A stretch of 64,000 bases of DNA from NCBI RefSeq assembly GCF_022606295.1, contig NZ_JAHHZS010000006.1:1-64000 (forward strand), in the 5' to 3' direction. How positions within the stretch are numbered: the first letter of the stretch is position 1; the number at the start of each line of letters is the position of its first letter. The DNA comes from Arthrobacter bambusae. Lineage in GTDB: Bacteria > Actinomycetota > Actinomycetes > Actinomycetales > Micrococcaceae. The translations under genes were made by a program, and so were the position numbers. A model generated the notes under the pieces. The model was not told where the DNA came from. It saw only the letters and a list, made by a program, of their open reading frames with translations, and did not search any database. Positions 15,085-23,536 of the stretch are shown piece after piece.

Positions 15085-15121
15085 AGCCGGTCCACGCCCG
15101 GCGCAGACAAAGGAGGACACC

Positions 15122-15421
15122 ATGACCGAGGAAGTCAAGGCTGAACATACACTTGCCGAGCACCAGCACGGCGGCCCGGACTGTGGGCACGCCACGGTCC
15201 AGCACGGCGACCACGTGGACTACATCCACGACGGCCACCGGCACGCCGAGCACGAAGGCCACTACGACGAACACGACGATCCGGCCGAGCACACCCCGGC
15301 CGAGCACCAGCACGGCGGCCCGGACTGCACGCATGACGCTGTCCAGCATGGGGACCATGTGGACTACGTCCATGACGGCCACCGGCACGCCGAGCATGAG
15401 GGCCATTACGACGAACACTAG
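15122..15421 (+). CDS. His-rich duplicated metal-binding protein
   Basis: A 99-residue soluble protein with 24 histidines and one Cys per repeat. It is built from two 40-residue repeats (residues 12-51 and 60-99) that differ at only four positions. Each repeat starts AEHQHGGPDC and ends AEHEGHYDEH with HGDHVDY in between. No signal peptide or membrane segment, so it is a cytosolic metal buffer or sponge by inference. A strong Shine-Dalgarno sequence (AAAGGAGG) precedes the ATG. Placed after a zinc-sensing SmtB-like gene. Short His-rich ORFs like this are sometimes mis-annotated as zinc transporter permeases; it has no transmembrane character. Confidence 0.85.
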   Translation: MTEEVKAEHTLAEHQHGGPDCGHATVQHGDHVDYIHDGHRHAEHEGHYDEHDDPAEHTPAEHQHGGPDCTHDAVQHGDHVDYVHDGHRHAEHEGHYDEH

Positions 15422-15591
15422 TACTGCACAGTGAGCGGCGCGGCGGCAACGCTCCGTAGCCCTTCACCGTTGTTGGCGTCCAATTTGGTAGCGGAATGGT
15501 GCTCTGGGCGCGCAGACCTTCCCCTTCATGGACCACGTTCGCATTGCGACTCACTCAGGTCCTGTTGGCATGGGGGTTGAACTGCCGAATA

Positions 15592-15609
15592 ATACATAGT
15601 TGCGTGTAT
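15592..15609. promoter_or_regulatory. Candidate CmtR operator ATACA-N8-TGTAT
   Basis: An inverted repeat just 10 bp before the cmtR start codon, overlapped by a second imperfect dyad running into the start (GTATACAT...ATGTAC). This is the location of ArsR-family autoregulation. Confidence 0.5.
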
Positions 15610-15619
15610 ACATCCGTCG

Positions 15620-15961
15620 ATGTACTTTTACTGCATGGAAACCCTCACCCACGCCCCGGTGCTGGCTCGCTTCGGCTACGCCGTCTCCGACCCCACCAGG
15701 GCGCGGATCCTTCTGGCCCTGGCGGCGGAGCCCGGCTACCCGTCCGATCTCGCAGTCTCACTCGGGGTATCGCGTCAGAGCATGTCCAACCACCTGACGT
15801 GCCTTCGTGGTTGCGGACTGGTGGTGGCTGTTCCTGACGGTCGGCGGACCCGGTATGAGCTCGCCGACGCCCGGCTGGGCAGCGCGATCACGGATTTGCT
15901 TGGAGTGGTGCTGGCCGTGGACCCGGCGTGCTGCGCCCCTGACGGCAAGTGCCTGGCATGA
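15620..15961 (+). CDS. cmtR: CmtR-type Cd(II)/Pb(II)-sensing ArsR repressor
   Basis: A 113-residue ArsR-family repressor. The recognition helix contains NHLTCLRGCGLVVA, with Cys61 and Cys65 as a CxxxC pair, as in Mycobacterium tuberculosis CmtR (Cys57/Cys61, NHLSCLRGCGLVVA from memory). Further cysteines are at 104, 105 and 111 near the C-terminus, matching the second-subunit Cys102 ligand, and at residue 5, matching CmtR Cys4; the latter favours the ATG at 15620 over the one at 15635. It should derepress the overlapping transporter gene on Cd or Pb exposure. Confidence 0.9.
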   Translation: MYFYCMETLTHAPVLARFGYAVSDPTRARILLALAAEPGYPSDLAVSLGVSRQSMSNHLTCLRGCGLVVAVPDGRRTRYELADARLGSAITDLLGVVLAVDPACCAPDGKCLA

Positions 15962-16794
15962 CATCGAGCAGCCTTTCGTCGCCCTCCGTCGTCCGGCGCG
16001 CCGTGCTGAGCCGTCGCGTGCGCCTGTTCGCATCAGCGACCATCACCTACAACGTCATAGAGGCCATCGTGGCACTCTGGGCCGGTGGCGTGGCGGATTC
16101 GTCGGCACTGATCGGCTTCGGACTCGATTCGGTGATCGAAGTGGCCTCTGCCGCTGCTTTGTCCTGGCAGTTTTCCGCCAAGGACCCCGAACGACGCGAG
16201 CACCTGACGCTGCGCATCATCGCGGTCTCCTTCTTCGCGCTGGCCGCGTTCGTCACCGTGGACTCGCTCCGCTCCCTGACCGGTGGAGGCGAAGCGCAGC
16301 GCTCCGCACCGGGCATCGTCATCGCGGCCCTGAGCCTTGCCGTCATGCCCGTCCTGTCCTGGCTGCAACGCCGCACCGGCCGTGAACTAGGTTCACGGAC
16401 TGCCGTAGCAGATTCCAAACAGACCCTGCTTTGCACCTATCTCTCCGCTGTCCTCCTCGCTGGTCTGGTGCTCAACAGCGCCCTGGGCTGGTGGTGGGCC
16501 GACGCGGGTGCCGCCATGGTCATCGCCCTGGCCGCGGCCCGCGAAGGCATGGACGCCTGGCGCGGAGAGGCCTGTTGCGTTCCTCAACCCGGCAATCAGG
16601 AATCGGCTGTCGATCCAGACGCAGCTGACGGTTACGGCGTGGTTCAGCCAGACACAGCGAAGTCAGCCGGAAACGACGTGGAACCAGGGAGCAGCACCGG
16701 GACAACCAACGGGTGTTGCCCCGAATGTTCAACGGAAACGGCCCACCGCGGCAGCCCGCCATCGCCCCGATTGGGCCTCCGGAAGATCCCGTAG
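15958..16794 (+). CDS. Cation transporter (CDF-like) with Cys-containing tail
   Basis: A 278-residue membrane protein starting at the ATG that overlaps the cmtR stop. It has six hydrophobic helices. The first reads ITYNVIEAIVALWAGGVADS and leads into LIGFGLDSVIEVASAAAL, the helix carrying the G-D site of this cation-diffusion-like family; helix 5 has ADSKQT. The transporter core ends at AAREGMDAWRGEACC, where relatives usually stop (about 210-220 residues). Here a further polar tail of about 60 residues adds a CCPEC cluster. With cmtR as its first gene it is expected to export Cd, Pb or Zn. The tail may bind metal or may be read-through of a lost stop. Confidence 0.85.
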   Translation: MTSSSLSSPSVVRRAVLSRRVRLFASATITYNVIEAIVALWAGGVADSSALIGFGLDSVIEVASAAALSWQFSAKDPERREHLTLRIIAVSFFALAAFVTVDSLRSLTGGGEAQRSAPGIVIAALSLAVMPVLSWLQRRTGRELGSRTAVADSKQTLLCTYLSAVLLAGLVLNSALGWWWADAGAAMVIALAAAREGMDAWRGEACCVPQPGNQESAVDPDAADGYGVVQPDTAKSAGNDVEPGSSTGTTNGCCPECSTETAHRGSPPSPRLGLRKIP

Positions 16795-17098
16795 ACCAAG
16801 GTTTCGCAGTCAGTGCTGCGGGCAGAGCCCCTGTTCAACAAATCCTGGGACCTCCGCCCCCAGCAAGGGGCGTCAATCCTGCCGCCTTAAGCGGTACACA
16901 CGACCAGAAAGAGACACTTCATGCCCGCCAGTAAAGAACAAGGTAGCCGCGGAACGGGAGCGCCGCCGCGAGCGAGAACTCGCCTGCACTTCTTCCTGCT
17001 GCCCACTTGATGCGCCGGCCCCTGCCGCATCGACGCCGCGCCACCACTTAGGGCCCTCAGTCGGTGGCCGGCCATATTGCGCTGACCCGCAGCCGGCC
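16795..17098. other. Intergenic, no gene seen
   Basis: About 300 bp between the convergent cation transporter and M23 peptidase genes. Short open frames have no recognisable features or ribosome binding sites, and no strong hairpin was found. Confidence 0.5.
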
Positions 17099-18382
17099 TC
17101 AGGAGGGGGCATTCGTATTGCCGGCCGTCCCCGTCGGCGTCGGTGTCGGTGACCCCGTCGGAGTCGGTGTCGGCGAGCCCGACGGCGTCGAAGTCGGCGA
17201 GCCCGTCCCCTTCGGCGTCGAAGTCGGCGAGCCCGTCCCCTTCGGCGTCGAAGTCGGCGAGCCCGTCCCCTTCGGCGTCGAAGTCGGCGAGCCCGTCCCC
17301 GTCCCCGTCGGCGCCGGCGTCCGTGAACCACTCGGTGTCGGTGTCGGTGAGCCCGTCCCCGTCGGCGTCGGAGTCGGCGAGCCCGTAGACGTCGCTGAAC
17401 CCGTGGGGGTGGCTGTCGGCGTTCGCGTCGGCGTGCCTGTGGGGCTCTGCGTTGCGCTTGGTGACGCGGGAGGCGGGGTACTCGGCTGGGCCGGGACCTT
17501 GCCCTCCTGGACGCCGCCCGTGACGGTCTGTGTGGGCGGCGCGGCCCCCGGGTCAGTGGGCACGGCTCCCGGGACGGACCAGACAGACCCCGGCGAGGTG
17601 GCAGTTCCGGAACCTGGCTGATAGCTGACCATCGGGATGTCGCCGAGGGGATCCACCTGCTTGGTGGGCAGGAACGTCCAGTTCATCGGGTTGGTGTAGA
17701 CGCCGTTGAGATGGGTCTCGAAGTGCAGATGGCAACCAGTCGAGGAGCCCGTGGTTCCGACTTTGGCGATGACCTCGCCTACCCGGACCGATTGCCGGTT
17801 GGCGACGGCGATTCCTTGCAGGTGGTTGTACGTGGTGACGAGGCCGTTGCCGTGGTCGATTTCCACGCGATTGCCGCCGCCCCACGGGTGCCATCCCACG
17901 GCCCGGACCACGCCGGCGTCGGCTGCGTAGACGAGGGTGCCGCAGGGCGCGGCGAAATCCTGGCCCCAGTGGAACTCTCCCGGCAATCCGGTGAAGGGGT
18001 CGATCCTGAACCCGAAAGGAGAGCTCCGAACCAGCACTTTGAGCGGCGCGTACAGTTTTCCGGCGCCCGGCCGGTCGAGGGAGCTCGAAGCGACGTTGAG
18101 GTTCCCGGTTCCGTCCTTGCCGAGCGCCTGGACCGCAGAGCGCTCAAACGACACGGCGCCGTTGTCGGACGCCGGCACAGGTCCCGACGACGAACTTGTG
18201 GGGGATGTCCCCCGCACTACGGGAGCGGCGCCACCGGTGACACGCCTACCGAGTTCGCCCTGACCAGCGCCAGCAGCAATGATCACGGTGGCTGTGACGA
18301 AACTGCGTCGCGAAAGGACGACGCGGATTATCCGGCCCGACTCATGATGCTTACCCACAACCACCCCCGGAAACAGGCGCAC
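17099..18382 (-). CDS. Exported M23 (LytM-type) metallopeptidase with Ser/Thr/Pro repeat tail
   Basis: A 427-residue protein with a GTG start. A basic N-terminus and hydrophobic stretch at about 27-40 (SFVTATVIIAAGAG) serve as export signal. The M23 domain is at about 118-235 with His138 and Asp142 (HWGQD), then His187, and His218/His220 (CHLHFE), the zinc and catalytic residues of active LytM enzymes, so peptidoglycan crosslink hydrolysis is likely. The last 150 residues are almost only Ser, Thr, Pro, Gly with a few Lys, including the 10-residue unit SPTSTPKGTG in tandem. Such tails usually act as wall-spanning stalks. No sortase motif. Confidence 0.85.
   Translation of the reverse strand: MRLFPGVVVGKHHESGRIIRVVLSRRSFVTATVIIAAGAGQGELGRRVTGGAAPVVRGTSPTSSSSGPVPASDNGAVSFERSAVQALGKDGTGNLNVASSSLDRPGAGKLYAPLKVLVRSSPFGFRIDPFTGLPGEFHWGQDFAAPCGTLVYAADAGVVRAVGWHPWGGGNRVEIDHGNGLVTTYNHLQGIAVANRQSVRVGEVIAKVGTTGSSTGCHLHFETHLNGVYTNPMNWTFLPTKQVDPLGDIPMVSYQPGSGTATSPGSVWSVPGAVPTDPGAAPPTQTVTGGVQEGKVPAQPSTPPPASPSATQSPTGTPTRTPTATPTGSATSTGSPTPTPTGTGSPTPTPSGSRTPAPTGTGTGSPTSTPKGTGSPTSTPKGTGSPTSTPKGTGSPTSTPSGSPTPTPTGSPTPTPTGTAGNTNAPS
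17191..17300. repeat. 30-bp tandem repeat inside the M23 peptidase tail
   Basis: Three identical 30-bp copies (17191-17220, 17221-17250, 17251-17280) plus a 20-bp partial fourth, each encoding one 10-residue SPTSTPKGTG unit. Looser hexamer-like repeats extend on both sides (about 17120-17420). Exact DNA identity implies recent slippage or recombination, so stalk length may vary between strains. Confidence 0.92.
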
Positions 18383-19295
18383 TTCCCAGACCGGGAGCGC
18401 TCGTCATATTGTCGCCGCATCCATAGGGAATGTGAACACTCGACTTGCTACTTGGCTGGCACACCTGCCACTTATTGGACTACTTCCAGGGTCCTCCTTC
18501 CAGGAAGCCCGCGCAGTCCTCACCATGCCTATTCGGCCGTATCCTCAGAGACGGACCCAGCCCGGGCCCTGGCGAAGCAGCTGACTGTGCGGTCGGCTAT
18601 TGCGCATCCTCTTGGCAATGCTCACAACGGTTTTGGAGTGCTCTGATGTCCCTGGCCGCGGATGTCCTTAAAGCAGTCGTGGTTGTTAGCGGCTCGGTGG
18701 TCGTGGCTGTCCCGCCCGTAGGGTGGTTTACGTTCAACAATCCTTCCGCTCGCCCCAGACGTGAGCATCTTCCGGATATGATCCAAAGCCGGCTGGCGTA
18801 TTCCAGTAGCCCTTAGATTGTGTTTGCCCGGGTTCGCTCAACCGCACCAGCTGGGGAGGAAACCGGGAACGTATTTAGGGATGGTGCCTGATTTTAAGTC
18901 CACGAGGTCCATCCGGATGGGGGTGGTTTCGGACCCGGCCGGGCGCGCGCTGGCGATCGCAAGAACGCCTCACACCAACTCTAGGTACCGGTCCCACGTG
19001 CAGACAGGCCCCTCGGACCTGAAAACCACACCTCAAGAAGCCGATTTGGACACACTAACTAGCTACATCAGAAGTTCTACCTAACGGAAGCGTCAGATGA
19101 ACGAGTGTCGGCTACTCGTTTCCATGGCTAGTGCTGGTCGTAGTCTCTCAGGTACGAGTGCGAGCGATTCCCGGGCACCAGTTACCGCCGGTTGGGAACC
19201 ATGATCGGAATCCCTTTCAAACGGCACCGTCTTGGAACGCCCAGAAGGGATCACCGGGCTGCTTTTGCGTTGCCGAGGCTGGGGAGGAATTGACC
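18383..19295. other. Long intergenic stretch, no convincing gene
   Basis: About 900 bp between the divergent M23 peptidase and polysaccharide deacetylase genes. The longest open frame (18445-18816) has no ribosome binding site, and its composition and hydrophobicity are irregular, so I do not call it. The stretch is AT-richer than the flanks and should contain both promoters; it may also hold decayed DNA. Confidence 0.45.
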
Positions 19296-21230
19296 ATGAA
19301 GACCATGAATGAGCAACAGGAGGCGGTGGTACCCCCACGTGATGGCCGCGCGGGACCCGACCACCGGGGATTGCGGAACGATAGACACTTTGGCAAACGC
19401 TGGACCGCTTTCGGCAGCACGGCGCTGGTTGTGGCCGGCCTGCTGGCCGCGGTGGGATTCGCCGCTCCGGCACATGCTGCCCCGAACACTGTGGTGTCGC
19501 TGACGTTCGATGACGGCAACGCGGACCAATTGACGGCCGAAGCCACGATGAAGAGCCTGGGCTTGGTCGGCACGTTTTTCATCACCACCGGGTGGATCGA
19601 CCAGCCCACCTACCTGACCACAGCCAACCTGCACCAAATCTTCGCCGACGGCAATGAGATCGGCGGCCACACCGTGACCCACCCGGATCTTGTGTCCCTG
19701 ATCCCCGCTGAAGCGACACGGCAGATCTGTGACGGGCGCGTGGCGCTGATGAACATGGGCTTTAAAGTCACTAGTTTCGCCTACCCCTTCGCCTCCGAAG
19801 ACGCGAACACCGAAGCCTTGGTAAAGGGGTGCGGCTTCAACAGCGCCCGCGGACTGGGCGATGCCGCCGGCCCGGACCCGGCCTCGGCGACGCTTCCCGC
19901 GGCAGACACCATCCCCCCGGCCAATCCCTACGTCACGGCGGCACCGGATGAGGTAGACAGCACCTGGACCCTGGCGACCTTGGAGAACCAGGTGACCCAC
20001 GCCCAAACAACCACCGGCGGATGGGTCCAGCTGACCTTCCATCACATCGCCGTCGGCACGGACCCGACTCTGACGATCACCCCGACCCTGTTCAGCCAGT
20101 TCGCCAGCTGGCTGGCACAGCAAAAGGCAGCCGGTACGGTCGCGGTTCAGACCGTGGACCAGGTCATCGGCGGGACCCAGCAGCCCGCTGTCCAGGGCCC
20201 TGCCGTACCCCCACCGCCCCCTCCGGGGACGAACATGATCCAAAACCCCGGCCTGGAAACCCTGGTCAACACAATCCCGCAGTGCTGGGCAGCCGGCGGG
20301 TACGGCACCAACACCCCTGCCTTCGCCGTTGTCTCCCCCGGCCACACCGGTAAGAACGCGGAACAGCTCACCCTGACAGGCTGGGTGTCCGGGGACGCGA
20401 AACTCCTGCCCGCCCTGGACCTAGGCGGCTGCTCGCCGACAGGAACACCCGGACATACGTATCAGCTGAAAGCCTGGTATAAATCCACCGCGGCAACCCA
20501 ATTCGAACTCTATTACCGTATTGGTAACGGGTTCTGGAAGTACTGGACCGCAAGCCCCTTGATCGGCGCCGCGGCGAACTGGACCCAAACCACCTGGACC
20601 ACACCTCCCCTGCCGGCCGGCGCCTCAGGGATCAGTTGGGGCCTGAACATCCAAACCAACGGCACCATCACCACCGACGACTACGAGATGTACGACGTCG
20701 CCGTCGTCCCGCCTCCGCCGCCACCACCGGCCGGCGGCAACCTGGTACAAAACCCCAGCCTTGAAACGGCCGGTACGGGTTCGTTCCCGCAGTGCTGGCA
20801 GGCCGGCGGATACGGCACCAACACCGCCACATTCAGCACGGTAGCTACCGCGCACACCGGCACCAAGGCGGAGAAACTCACCATCACGGGATACTCGAGC
20901 GGTGACGCGAAACTTTTGCCCACCATGGACACCAGCACCTGCCCACCCGCAGCCGTCGCAGGCCACACCTACTCGGTGCGTGTCTGGTACACCTCCACAG
21001 CCGTCACACAGTTCGCCCTGTATTACCGTGACGCCTCCAACAACTGGGTGTATTGGACCTCCGGACCCTGGCTGGCCGCCTCCAGCACCTACACCCAGGC
21101 AAGCTTCACGACGCCGGCGCTCCCCGCCGGGGCCACTGCCATCAGTTTCGGGTTGAGCTTGTTCAGCAACGGATCGGTCACCACCGACGACTACGCGATG
21201 TACGACTCCGTAGGAGCTCCGCCCCTCTGA
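19296..21230 (+). CDS. Secreted polysaccharide deacetylase with duplicated C-terminal carbohydrate-binding-like modules
   Basis: A 644-residue exported protein; GGGGAGGAATTGACC supplies the ribosome site for the ATG at 19296. A signal peptide ends near AAPAHA (about residue 61). The NodB deacetylase domain follows, with the metal/base motif SLTFDDGN (Asp72, Asp73), HTVTHPDL (metal histidines), and TSFAYPF. After Pro-rich linkers come two homologous modules of about 155 residues, each opening QNPxLET and including QCWxAGGYGTNT and later TTDDYxMYD. These are jelly-roll, CBM-like domains. Likely a wall or exopolysaccharide deacetylase; the substrate cannot be read. Confidence 0.9.
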   Translation: MKTMNEQQEAVVPPRDGRAGPDHRGLRNDRHFGKRWTAFGSTALVVAGLLAAVGFAAPAHAAPNTVVSLTFDDGNADQLTAEATMKSLGLVGTFFITTGWIDQPTYLTTANLHQIFADGNEIGGHTVTHPDLVSLIPAEATRQICDGRVALMNMGFKVTSFAYPFASEDANTEALVKGCGFNSARGLGDAAGPDPASATLPAADTIPPANPYVTAAPDEVDSTWTLATLENQVTHAQTTTGGWVQLTFHHIAVGTDPTLTITPTLFSQFASWLAQQKAAGTVAVQTVDQVIGGTQQPAVQGPAVPPPPPPGTNMIQNPGLETLVNTIPQCWAAGGYGTNTPAFAVVSPGHTGKNAEQLTLTGWVSGDAKLLPALDLGGCSPTGTPGHTYQLKAWYKSTAATQFELYYRIGNGFWKYWTASPLIGAAANWTQTTWTTPPLPAGASGISWGLNIQTNGTITTDDYEMYDVAVVPPPPPPPAGGNLVQNPSLETAGTGSFPQCWQAGGYGTNTATFSTVATAHTGTKAEKLTITGYSSGDAKLLPTMDTSTCPPAAVAGHTYSVRVWYTSTAVTQFALYYRDASNNWVYWTSGPWLAASSTYTQASFTTPALPAGATAISFGLSLFSNGSVTTDDYAMYDSVGAPPL

Positions 21231-21360
21231 TGACAGCCTTCCACAGACCTCGGAAACTGCTGAGCGTCGCAGACCGCTGGTGTGACAGATCCTGCGTGAA
21301 CGCCGAGCTGTGATTCGGGCGTGGCGTCCAGCGGGCGCACCTACATCAGCTTCGGAGGCG

Positions 21361-21630
21361 ATGTCGGGGTCGACCCAGTCTAGTAAATATCCGGGGCGAA
21401 TCGCCGTGGCTGGGTGGCCGTGCCAAGGTCGAATCGATCACTTGGCCGCGCTCTCAGCCCATCGTCATGCCGCCCCGAAAGACATCTGCACCCATTTGCA
21501 AATTCCTGAGCAGACGTTCTACCAGTGGCGGGTGAAGCACGTCGGCCCCCGTGCCTACCGAATCGGCCGCCATCTGTGGATCAGCCGGAGTGAATGCAAT
21601 TCGTGGTTATCCTTGCGCATGGAAGATTAG
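21361..21630 (+). CDS. Small HTH (excisionase-family) DNA-binding protein, probably an element remnant
   Basis: An 89-residue reading whose C-terminal 50 residues are a MerR/excisionase-type helix-turn-helix: KDICTHLQIPEQTFYQW then a wing with GPRAYRIGRHLWIS and a terminal helix. The N-terminal 40 residues are not family-like and no ribosome binding site precedes the ATG, so a truncated or shifted 5' end is possible. It shares its wing word for word with the relic near the left repeat at 6122-6268. Confidence 0.55.
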   Translation: MSGSTQSSKYPGRIAVAGWPCQGRIDHLAALSAHRHAAPKDICTHLQIPEQTFYQWRVKHVGPRAYRIGRHLWISRSECNSWLSLRMED

Positions 21631-21948
21631 GCGCTTTACCAGCGGCTTTTGTCGTTCTGATGCTCGATCATCGCTGGGCGGGTCCTCCGCGCAACCAGGG
21701 CGCTGCGCGCCGCTCGCAATCCAAAACTTCCTTCGGCGCTCCGCTCATTTCCTCCCGAAGTTTTGGATTGTTCCCGGTCCCCCAAGTTGCGCTCCTGCCC
21801 CTTATGCCCAGCGGTAGATCCTTTGTCACAACGACGCAGAAATCTGACCGGGACGATGTAGCCCGTTCAAGGAAACCGCGTTGAACTATCCGGTGTTCCG
21901 GATAATTCCCGATGGTCCATGAGGCCCCGGGCTACGGCTCGCGGGGCT
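21631..21948. other. Intergenic, no gene seen
   Basis: About 320 bp without a supported gene. Near 21921-21944 a GC-rich inverted repeat (GCCCCG...CGGGGC on the minus strand) follows the stop of the antiporter gene and may act as its terminator. Confidence 0.4.
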
Positions 21949-23406
21949 TTACCCGGGTTGTTGGAAGAGTCGTGCGAGCCCGGTTTCCGAATCCGAGAGG
22001 GCGAGCACGACGTCACCGGCATGCAGTGTGGTTTCGCCGCGGACTTGGATGAGCTGGCCGTCTCGTCGGATCATGCTGATCCACCCTGATTCGCCCAGGG
22101 CCATCTCCGCAATGGTCGAGCCATCCGCCGGGGATCCGGGCTCGACGACGTGGCGGTGCAGTCCGTGCGGTTCGTCGGTGAACCGCAGGCCAATGCCCCA
22201 GGGTTCCGGGTCGATGCGGCGCATCGGCACGTGCAGGAGTGCGGCTAGGTAGGGCACGAGTGTGCCTTGAACGATGACCGAGGTCAGGACGACGATGAAG
22301 ATAATGGAGTAGATGCGTGACGCATCGGGCGGTCCGGCGCTGAGGATGAACATGCCCAGCAGGATCGGGACGGCTCCTTTGAGGCCGGCGAGCAGGATGA
22401 AGGCGCGTTCGCCGCGGCGCAGCCGGATGGGTATTGTGAGCAATCCGACAAGGGCGGGGCGGATGATGAGGATGAGCAGGCCGGCAAGGGCCAGCCCGGT
22501 CCCCAGCTCGCCGGAGCGGAGGACCTCCAGGAGCGGGACGCTGAGCCCCAGAACTGTGAACGCGACGATTTCGGCCAGGCTGGCGATGCCGGCGCTGAAG
22601 CGTTCGATGTCGCGTTTGTGAGGGGCGCGTTGGTCGCCGATGATGATTCCTGCCAGAAACACTGCCAAGAACCCTGAACCGTGGAGCAAGGTCGTTGCGG
22701 CATAGATGAAGGCAACAGCCGCCATCGTTCCCACCGAGTGCAGGGCTTCGTTCGGCAGGGCAACCTTGCGCATCAGCGCCAATAAGCCATGTCCGGCCAA
22801 GAAACCGATGAGAGCACCGACGGCCATTTGGAGCATGAAGTCCGCTGTGCCGACGGCCACGGCGTCAAGCCCGCCACCTGTGGCGCCGAGCAGGCTGATC
22901 ATCAAGGCGATGCCGACCGGGTCGTTCGCCCCCGATTCACCCTCCAAGATGGTGCCTGTGCGGCCGGTGATTTCCCGGCCGCCCAGGACGGAGAACACGA
23001 CGGCGGGATCTGTCGGGGACAGGGCCGCACCGATGAGCAGGGCCGCGCCCCAACCGAATCCAAAAAACGCATGAGCGGCCAGTGCCAGGGCGGCTGCCGT
23101 TGCCGCGGTTCCGGCGATCCCGATCCACGCTATGGCCCCGGCTGATTGACGGAACCGGTGCCAGCCGATGTGCATGCCGCCATCGAAGAGGATGAATACC
23201 AAGGCAACGGTGACGATTCGTTCATCCACAGTCACCGGGATGTGTTCGAGCCCGGGTACAACATCGGAGGCCAGGGACGCGGCCAAGAGAAACAAGGCCG
23301 GCGCGGGTACACGGAGCCGGGCGCTGAGGCGATGGGTCAACACGGCGGCAAGCAGAGCGCCCGCGACCAAGAGCATCATGAGGGAAAACGGCTCGAGGTC
23401 GATCAC
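21949..23406 (-). CDS. Monovalent cation/proton antiporter with TrkA-C domain (NhaP2/CvrA-like)
   Basis: A 485-residue protein with 12-13 transmembrane helices. Ion-pathway motifs are SPTDPAVVFSVL and GESGANDPVGIAL, the acidic ND site of CPA1-type exchangers. The final 80 residues form a soluble RCK/TrkA-C domain ending TTLHAGDVVLALSD. This architecture is that of K+/H+ antiporters of the NhaP2/CvrA group; Na+ cannot be excluded. It is a single gene on the minus strand with 130 bp before the next gene. Confidence 0.9.
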   Translation of the reverse strand: MIDLEPFSLMMLLVAGALLAAVLTHRLSARLRVPAPALFLLAASLASDVVPGLEHIPVTVDERIVTVALVFILFDGGMHIGWHRFRQSAGAIAWIGIAGTAATAAALALAAHAFFGFGWGAALLIGAALSPTDPAVVFSVLGGREITGRTGTILEGESGANDPVGIALMISLLGATGGGLDAVAVGTADFMLQMAVGALIGFLAGHGLLALMRKVALPNEALHSVGTMAAVAFIYAATTLLHGSGFLAVFLAGIIIGDQRAPHKRDIERFSAGIASLAEIVAFTVLGLSVPLLEVLRSGELGTGLALAGLLILIIRPALVGLLTIPIRLRRGERAFILLAGLKGAVPILLGMFILSAGPPDASRIYSIIFIVVLTSVIVQGTLVPYLAALLHVPMRRIDPEPWGIGLRFTDEPHGLHRHVVEPGSPADGSTIAEMALGESGWISMIRRDGQLIQVRGETTLHAGDVVLALSDSETGLARLFQQPG

Positions 23407-23536
23407 GTGTTGAATGCTACGCCGCGAACGGGCACCGGGAACTGAAGCCGGTGTCAGAAGCCAGAGCTTGACCTGTCAAGAATCGCTGCCACGCTCCGTC
23501 GACCGAGGCCCGACCTGGCCTGCCGCGATGAGGGCA

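Noticed and set aside
15122..15421. Transporter annotation for the His-rich protein
   Set aside because: It has no hydrophobic segment at all; it is a soluble repeat protein.
17191..17300. Possible CRISPR array
   Set aside because: The repeats are directly adjacent without spacers and lie in-frame in the Ser/Thr/Pro tail of a peptidase.
18445..18816. Open frame of 123 codons between the peptidase and deacetylase genes
   Set aside because: No ribosome site, irregular composition and no recognisable motif; not supported as a gene.
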